From: Tahibacter aquaticus
GTDB taxonomy: Bacteria; Pseudomonadota; Gammaproteobacteria; Xanthomonadales; Rhodanobacteraceae
DNA: 64,000 bases
Reading direction: 5' to 3'
NCBI RefSeq assembly: GCF_004363655.1
Contig: NZ_SNZH01000004.1
Location: forward strand, 124,001 to 188,000
Each line of letters starts with the position of its first letter. Positions within the stretch are counted from its first letter, which is position 1. Position numbers and translations under genes: made by a program. Shown piece by piece: positions 58,637 through 64,000 of the stretch. The notes beneath the pieces were generated by a model, which was given only the letters and a program-made list of their open reading frames with translations, was not told the origin of the DNA and ran no database searches.

Positions 58637-59221
58637 ATGAGCACTTACCGGTCCCGCACCCGACCGCCCGAACGCCTGCGCTTCGGTGCCGCAAACGACG
58701 CGCCCATGCCCGACGGCGAAATATTCACCAGCCGCGACGGCAGCCGCCTGAGCATCCGCCCTATCCATCCCGATGACGTTGCTGCACTGCAGCGGGGCTT
58801 CGCCCAATTGCAGCCTGACGAAGTGCGCATGCGTTTCCTGCACACCTTGACCGAACTGCCCGACCAGTTGGCGCAACGCCTGTGCAACCTCGACCCGGAA
58901 CAGGAACTGGCCTACGTTCTGGTCGGCCCGGCCGACACGACCGAACCTGAAATCCACGGCGTGGCGCGTGCCTACATCGACCCCACCACCGACAGCGCGG
59001 AATTCGCCCTGATCGTACAGCGCCGCTTTACCGGGCAAGGCCTCGGCAGCCGCTTGCTCAACAAGGTCATCGCCAGTTGCCGCCACCGCGGCGTGCACGA
59101 GATCTGGGGCGACGTGCTGACCGAAAACCACGCCATGCTCGAACTCTGCGATGAATTCGGCTTTCGCCGCGAAAGCGTATTCCACGATGCCTCGCTGACC
59201 CGGGTACGGCTGGCCCTGTAG
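58637..59221 (+). CDS. GNAT-family acetyltransferase
   Basis: A 194-residue N-acetyltransferase. The acetyl-CoA-binding motif A is QRRFTGQGLGSRLLNKVI (Q/R-x-x-G-x-G), preceded by SAEFALIVQ. The N-terminal half (LSIRPIHPDDVAALQRGFAQ ... MRFLHTLTELPDQLAQRLCN) resembles the acetyltransferase domain of Pat-type protein lysine acetyltransferases, here without the CoA-ligase part. The start could also be 58607. Confidence 0.87.
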   Translation: MSTYRSRTRPPERLRFGAANDAPMPDGEIFTSRDGSRLSIRPIHPDDVAALQRGFAQLQPDEVRMRFLHTLTELPDQLAQRLCNLDPEQELAYVLVGPADTTEPEIHGVARAYIDPTTDSAEFALIVQRRFTGQGLGSRLLNKVIASCRHRGVHEIWGDVLTENHAMLELCDEFGFRRESVFHDASLTRVRLAL

Positions 59222-59327
59222 GCCGGTGGCAGACTCCGCCGCCCCGCAACGCCGGCTTGGCGACAACTGTTAGACTGCGCGGTCCTGCCGCCGGCACACC
59301 TGCCGGCGGCGCACTTCCTGTACCGCG

Positions 59328-62300
59328 ATGAACCCTATCCTGCTTCCCGCTCTTCCCACCTCCGCCAAGGTTCGCCGCTACTGGGAGAATCCGCCCGGCT
59401 CGGCCCTGGCCCTGGTACTCGAAGAGCTGGGGCGCAAGCATTCCGGCCTGGTCGTGGCGGTGACGCGCGATACGCAGTCGGCACATGCGCTGGAAACCGA
59501 GCTGGTCAGCTTTGCCGACAACGGCGTGGAAATCTTGCATTTTCCCGATTGGGAAACCCTGCCCTACGACCTGTTTGCGCCACACCCGGAAATCGTTTCG
59601 CAGCGCATCGCCACGCTGTACCGCCTGCCTGCGCTGACCCGCGGCATCCTGGTCGTGCCGGTGGCGACGCTGCTTCAGCGACTGGCCCCGCGCAGCTATA
59701 TCGGCGGCACCAGTCTCGCCCTTGACGTAGGGCAGAAGCTCGACCTGGGTGCAGAGCAGCGGCGTCTCGAAGCTGCCGGCTACCGGCATGTGCCGCAGGT
59801 GCTGGAGCCGGGCGACTTCGCCGTACGCGGCGCCCTGATCGATATTTACCCGATGGGCGCGGCCGAGCCGTACCGCATCGAGCTGTTCGACGAGGAAATC
59901 GAATCGATCCGCAATTTCGATGCGGAAACCCAGCGCTCGCTGCACAAGGTGCAGTCGGTCAAGCTGCTGCCGGGGCGCGAATTTCCGCTCACCGACGAAT
60001 CGGCCAAAACGTTCCGCACGCGCCTGCGCGAGCGTTTTCCTATCGACATCCGGCGTTGTCCGCTATACCAGGACATCAAGGAAGGCACCACGCCGGCCGG
60101 CATCGACTACTACCTGCCGCTGTTCTTCGATCAGACGGCAACGCTGTTCGACTATCTGTCCAGCGACTCGCTGTTCGTGCTCGGCGACGGCGCGCTGGAG
60201 GCAGCCGAACAATTCTGGCGCCAGACCGCCGACCGCTACGACCAGCGCGCCCACGATATCGAACGTCCGGTGCTGCCGCCGGCAGAGCTGTACCTGGCAC
60301 CGGAGCAACTGCGCGAACGCCTCAACCGCGAGCTGCGCATCGAGCTGGTCGCGCGCGGACATAATGAACATGTACAAACCCTGGGCCTGCAGCCAGCGCC
60401 CAGCCTGCCGATCAACCGCAAGGGCGACGCGCCGGCGCAGGAACTGATCCATTTCCTGGCGGCCTATCCCGGCCGCGTGCTGATCGCCGCCGACTCGGCC
60501 GGCCGGCGCGAGGCCTTGATCGAACAGTTGCACGCCCACGGCCTGCGCCCGCAGACGCTGGCATCGTGGCAGGAGTTCGCCCACGGCGAGCAGCGTTTCG
60601 CCATTGCGGTAGCGCCGCTGGCGGCGGGCTTCGCGCTGGACCAGCCAGCACTGGCCGTGCTGACCGAACGCGAACTGTTCGGCGAGCGTGTGCAGCAGCA
60701 GCGCCGGCGCAAGCGCGCCGCCCGCGATCCGGAAACCATCATTCGCGATCTGACCGAACTCGGTCTGGGCTCGCCCATCGTGCATGTGGATCACGGCGTA
60801 GGCCGTTACCAGGGACTGATCAAGCTTGATGTCGGCGGCAGCGCGAACGAATTTCTCGCGATCGAATACGCCAAGGGCGACAAGCTGTATGTGCCGGTAG
60901 CTCAGCTCAACCTGGTATCGCGCTATTCCGGCACCTCGCCGGACTTGGCGCCGCTGCATTCCCTCGGCGGCGACGCCTGGGACAGGGCCAAGCGCAAAGC
61001 CGCGGAAAAAGTCCGCGACGTCGCTGCGGAGCTGCTGGCCATCTACGCCCAGCGCGAGGCGCGCCAGGGCGAAGCCCTGTCCATCGACCGGGTCAGCTAC
61101 GAGCAGTTCGCTGCTGCTTTCCAGTTCGAGGAAACACCCGACCAGATCAACGCGATCGATGCCGTACTGGCCGATCTGGCCTCGAGCAAGCCGATGGACC
61201 GCGTGGTCTGCGGCGACGTCGGCTTCGGCAAGACCGAAGTCGCCCTGCGCGCCGCCTTCGTTACCGCCATGGCCGGCAAACAGGTCGCCGTCCTGGTGCC
61301 GACCACGCTGCTGGCCCAGCAGCACTACCAGAATTTCCGCGACCGCTATGCCGACTGGCCGATCCGCGTCGACGTGCTCAGCCGCTTCAAGACGAAGAAA
61401 GAAGTCGACGAGGCCATGGTCAGGCTGGCCGCAGGCCAGATCGACGTGATGATAGGAACGCATCGCCTGCTGCAGCAGGACGTCAAGTTCAAGCAGCTAG
61501 GCCTGGTCATCGTCGACGAGGAACAGCGTTTCGGCGTGCGGCAGAAGGAACAATTAAAAAAATTGCGCGCCGAGGTCGACCTGCTCACCCTGACCGCGAC
61601 ACCGATCCCGCGCACCTTGAACATGGCCATGTCGGGCATGCGCGACCTGTCCATCATCGCTACGCCGCCGGCGCATCGCCTGGCAGTGAAGACCTCGATC
61701 GCCCCCTGGGATCCGGCCCAGTTGCGCGAAGCATTCCAGCGCGAACTGCAGCGTGGCGGCCAGGTGTATTTCCTGCACAACGAAGTCGACACCATCGAGA
61801 AGATGGAGCGTGACCTGCAAGCGCTGGTGCCCGAAGCGCGCATCCGCATCGCCCATGGACAGATGCCGGAGAAGGAACTGGAACAAGTGATGCTGGATTT
61901 CCACCGCCAGCGCTTCAACGTGCTGCTGTGTACGACCATCATCGAATCGGGCATCGACATTCCCAGCGCCAACACCATCATCGTCAACCGTGCCGACCGC
62001 TTCGGCCTCGCACAACTGCACCAGCTGCGCGGCCGCGTCGGCCGTTCGCACCATCGCGCCTATGCCTATCTGGTGGTACCGGACAAGCGCCAGATGACTG
62101 CCGATGCGGAAAAGCGCCTCGAAGCCCTGGCCTCGATGGAAGAACTCGGCGCAGGTTTCACCCTGGCCACGCACGATCTGGAAATCCGTGGCGCCGGCGA
62201 ACTGCTCGGCGAGGACCAGAGCGGACAGATGCAGGAGGTCGGTTTCTCCTTGTATACCGACCTGCTGGAGCGCGCGGTAAAAGCATTGCGCAGCGGCAAG

Positions 62301-62777
62301 GTGCCGGATTTCGAGCTGGTCAGCGCCCACGAAGCCGAGGTGGAACTGCACCTGCCTGCGCTGATTCCCGACGACTACCTGCCCGACGTACATGCGCGCC
62401 TGACCCTGTACAAGCGCATCGCCAGCGCGCGCGACAGCGACCGCCTGCGCGAACTGCAGGTGGAAATGATCGACCGCTTCGGCCTGCTGCCCGACCCGGT
62501 CAAGCAGCTGTTCGCAGTCACCGAGATCAAGCTGCGGGCAACCGAACTGGGCATACGCAAGATCGATTTCGGTGCCCAGGGCGGTCGTGTCGTATTCGCG
62601 CCGCAACCGAATATCGATCCGGTTCATCTGATCAGGCTGATCCAGGCACAGCCGCGCACGTACAGCCTCGATGGCCAGGACAAGCTCAAGGTGCGACTGG
62701 AAATGCCCGGTGCGACCGAGCGCCTGCGTTCGGCGAACGACCTGCTGACGGCGCTGGGCGCACGCAAAACCCTCTGA
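59328..62777 (+). CDS. mfd: Transcription-repair coupling factor Mfd
   Basis: An 1149-residue DNA translocase that removes stalled RNA polymerase and recruits UvrA. The N-terminal UvrB-like part has HFPDWETLPYDLFAPHPEI. The RNA-polymerase-interacting CarD-like domain is IVHVDHGVGRYQGLIKLDVG. Helicase motifs are GDVGFGKTEVALRAAF (Walker A), VDEEQRFGV (Walker B) and LTATPIPRTL; the TRG/RecG region is LHQLRGRVGRS. Full length. Confidence 0.98.
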   Translation: MNPILLPALPTSAKVRRYWENPPGSALALVLEELGRKHSGLVVAVTRDTQSAHALETELVSFADNGVEILHFPDWETLPYDLFAPHPEIVSQRIATLYRLPALTRGILVVPVATLLQRLAPRSYIGGTSLALDVGQKLDLGAEQRRLEAAGYRHVPQVLEPGDFAVRGALIDIYPMGAAEPYRIELFDEEIESIRNFDAETQRSLHKVQSVKLLPGREFPLTDESAKTFRTRLRERFPIDIRRCPLYQDIKEGTTPAGIDYYLPLFFDQTATLFDYLSSDSLFVLGDGALEAAEQFWRQTADRYDQRAHDIERPVLPPAELYLAPEQLRERLNRELRIELVARGHNEHVQTLGLQPAPSLPINRKGDAPAQELIHFLAAYPGRVLIAADSAGRREALIEQLHAHGLRPQTLASWQEFAHGEQRFAIAVAPLAAGFALDQPALAVLTERELFGERVQQQRRRKRAARDPETIIRDLTELGLGSPIVHVDHGVGRYQGLIKLDVGGSANEFLAIEYAKGDKLYVPVAQLNLVSRYSGTSPDLAPLHSLGGDAWDRAKRKAAEKVRDVAAELLAIYAQREARQGEALSIDRVSYEQFAAAFQFEETPDQINAIDAVLADLASSKPMDRVVCGDVGFGKTEVALRAAFVTAMAGKQVAVLVPTTLLAQQHYQNFRDRYADWPIRVDVLSRFKTKKEVDEAMVRLAAGQIDVMIGTHRLLQQDVKFKQLGLVIVDEEQRFGVRQKEQLKKLRAEVDLLTLTATPIPRTLNMAMSGMRDLSIIATPPAHRLAVKTSIAPWDPAQLREAFQRELQRGGQVYFLHNEVDTIEKMERDLQALVPEARIRIAHGQMPEKELEQVMLDFHRQRFNVLLCTTIIESGIDIPSANTIIVNRADRFGLAQLHQLRGRVGRSHHRAYAYLVVPDKRQMTADAEKRLEALASMEELGAGFTLATHDLEIRGAGELLGEDQSGQMQEVGFSLYTDLLERAVKALRSGKVPDFELVSAHEAEVELHLPALIPDDYLPDVHARLTLYKRIASARDSDRLRELQVEMIDRFGLLPDPVKQLFAVTEIKLRATELGIRKIDFGAQGGRVVFAPQPNIDPVHLIRLIQAQPRTYSLDGQDKLKVRLEMPGATERLRSANDLLTALGARKTL

Positions 62778-62832
62778 CCGTTTCGCTGCCGCGTGCGCGA
62801 CGCCGCGCACCCTTCTGGAGTTTGTCCGCACC

Positions 62833-63315
62833 ATGCATACCCGCGCCGAAGAACTGATTCGATCGCTGCAACTGGAGCCGCACATAGAAGGCGGTCATTA
62901 CCGCCGCATCTACGAATCGGCGAGTCGCATCGCCTATGCCGACAGCGCACAGCGCGCCGTGGCCACCTCGATCTATTTCCTGCTCGCCGACGGCGAATTG
63001 AGCCGCTGGCATCGCGTCGACGCGGATGAGATCTGGCACTACTACGAAGGCCAGCCACTGGAGCTGCTGCGCTTCGATCCCGCCGAAGGCGTGCTGACCA
63101 CCCATATGCTCGGACCGGCATCGCGCGAATCGGCGCCCGTATTCGTCGTACCGGCCGGCATGTGGCAGGCAGCACGGCCGCGCGGCGCCTATACCCTGGT
63201 CGGCTGCACCGTCGCACCAGGCTACGAATACCGCGGCTTCGCCCTGCTCGACCAGGATGCCGAGGTCGCCCGGCGCCTGGGCGCGATCGACGACACCCTG
63301 CTGGATCTGGCCTGA
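62833..63315 (+). CDS. Cupin family (DUF985-type) protein
   Basis: A 160-residue beta-barrel protein: ELIRSLQLEPHIEGGHYRRI, TSIYFLLADGELSRWHRVDA with metal-type His, DEIWHYYEGQPLELL, and the C-terminal YTLVGCTVAPGYEYRGFALL. This is the DUF985/Cupin_5 layout; function unknown. It lies 3 bases before the YaeQ gene, so the two are co-transcribed. Confidence 0.9.
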   Translation: MHTRAEELIRSLQLEPHIEGGHYRRIYESASRIAYADSAQRAVATSIYFLLADGELSRWHRVDADEIWHYYEGQPLELLRFDPAEGVLTTHMLGPASRESAPVFVVPAGMWQAARPRGAYTLVGCTVAPGYEYRGFALLDQDAEVARRLGAIDDTLLDLA

Positions 63316-63318
63316 GCC

Positions 63319-63849
63319 ATGGCACTCGGATCGACGGTATACAAAGTGGAATTGAACATCAGCGACATGGACCGGCACTACTACGCCAGTCATTCGCTGA
63401 CCCTGGCCCGGCATCCTTCGGAAACCGAAGAGCGCCTGATGCTGCGCCTGCTCGCATTCGCCCTCAATGCGCAGGAATCGCTGCAGTTCGGCAAAGGACT
63501 CAGCGACAGCGACGAACCGGCCCTATGGCGCAAAGACCTCACCGGCGTCATCGAGCAATGGATAGAACTGGGCCAGCCGGACGAACAGCGCCTGCGCCAG
63601 GCCAGTGGTCGTGCGGGCGAGGTGCTGGTCTACTGCTATGGCCGCGCCGGTGAAATCTGGTGGGAACGCCATGCGACGGCGCTGGCCCGCATACGCAATC
63701 TGCGCGTCTTCGAGATCGGCGAAACGACCTGCCGCGAACTCAGCGAGCTGGCCGCGCGCAAGATGGATCTGCAATGTCTGATCCAGGACGGTGCAGTGCA
63801 AATGATGGATGCCACACGCAGCGTCGATGTGGGCCTGATCGCGCGGTAA
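63319..63849 (+). CDS. yaeQ: YaeQ family protein
   Basis: A 176-residue protein of the YaeQ family with a PD-(D/E)xK-like fold: MALGSTVYKVELNISDMDRH, the SETEERLMLRLLAFALNA helix, and SDEPALWRKDLTGVIEQWIE (Glu, Asp). Its function is unclear (described as a suppressor of RfaH deficiency in E. coli). Only 151 bases remain after it in the window, and no gene is seen there. Confidence 0.93.
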   Translation: MALGSTVYKVELNISDMDRHYYASHSLTLARHPSETEERLMLRLLAFALNAQESLQFGKGLSDSDEPALWRKDLTGVIEQWIELGQPDEQRLRQASGRAGEVLVYCYGRAGEIWWERHATALARIRNLRVFEIGETTCRELSELAARKMDLQCLIQDGAVQMMDATRSVDVGLIAR

Positions 63850-64000
63850 CGCGGCGGCGAGCCATCGCATCACGGCTCGCGTAGGTTGGCGGTGAGCCAA
63901 TGGCGAATCCCGACATCGAGGTCTGCGCCACCCGCAAAAAACTCCGCCGAAGCGCTGTCGACGTCCCGCTGCCAAACCCGGCACCTTCAGTGCAACAGCA

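Overview
The window looks like a chromosome piece from a GC-rich gammaproteobacterium, most likely of the Xanthomonadales/Lysobacterales (Rhodanobacteraceae- or Xanthomonadaceae-like). This is inferred from the core genes at 43.6-63.9 kb: mutS, two TPR/O-GlcNAc-transferase-like paralogues, an S4-domain protein, htpG, the rpsP-rimM-trmD-rplS operon, ffh, a CcsA-like membrane protein, a PilZ protein, a GNAT acetyltransferase, mfd, a cupin and a YaeQ protein. I saw no rRNA, tRNA or CRISPR array.

Bases 1-43.5 kb are an accessory island. From the left it holds: a 132-bp MITE with 9-bp target duplications and a TPR gene scrap (0-0.7 kb); a leftward three-gene operon of an XRE regulator, an ImmA/IrrE protease and a very large protein with a nuclease-like N-terminus (0.8-6.1 kb); divergent from it a short type II CBASS operon (CD-NTase, E2-like protein, patatin phospholipase) headed by a small YjzC-like protein and a leader with two tandem intrinsic-terminator hairpins (6.1-9.3 kb); a possible MazF/PemK-like toxin pair (9.5-10.3 kb); a membrane protein; an ankyrin pseudogene with an in-frame amber codon; a HigB toxin with a HigA-ImmA fusion antitoxin under a palindrome-overlapped promoter (12.6-14.2 kb), bracketed by ~40-bp direct repeats; three more ankyrin-type genes and a NYN-domain ribonuclease (14.6-19.9 kb); an IS5-family element broken by an IS21-family element (20.4-23.6 kb); and several unrecognised genes (25-28 kb).

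At 28.3-31 kb lies a translationally coupled two-gene operon whose second product has a restriction-endonuclease-like N-terminus. I consider it, together with the 0.8-6.1 kb operon, the best candidate for an undescribed defence system. At 32.3-36.7 kb three overlapping genes encode two tyrosine recombinases and a coiled-coil protein, matching the layout of the gamma-mobile-trio (GMT) module that carries defence islands. At 37.2-41 kb is a mobilisation segment (MobA/MobL-type relaxase, small helix-rich proteins, stacked hairpins that may be an oriT). At 41.1-43.4 kb another tyrosine integrase with an overlapping accessory gene abuts the 5' end of mutS and is preceded by repeated ATGGACACA motifs.

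Taken together, the left two thirds read as a layered mobile defence island (CBASS, toxin-antitoxin pairs, regulator-protease modules, candidate nucleases) brought in by a GMT-type element and by an integrase/relaxase element sitting next to mutS. The right third is conserved housekeeping DNA for mismatch repair, ribosome assembly, protein targeting and transcription-coupled repair.
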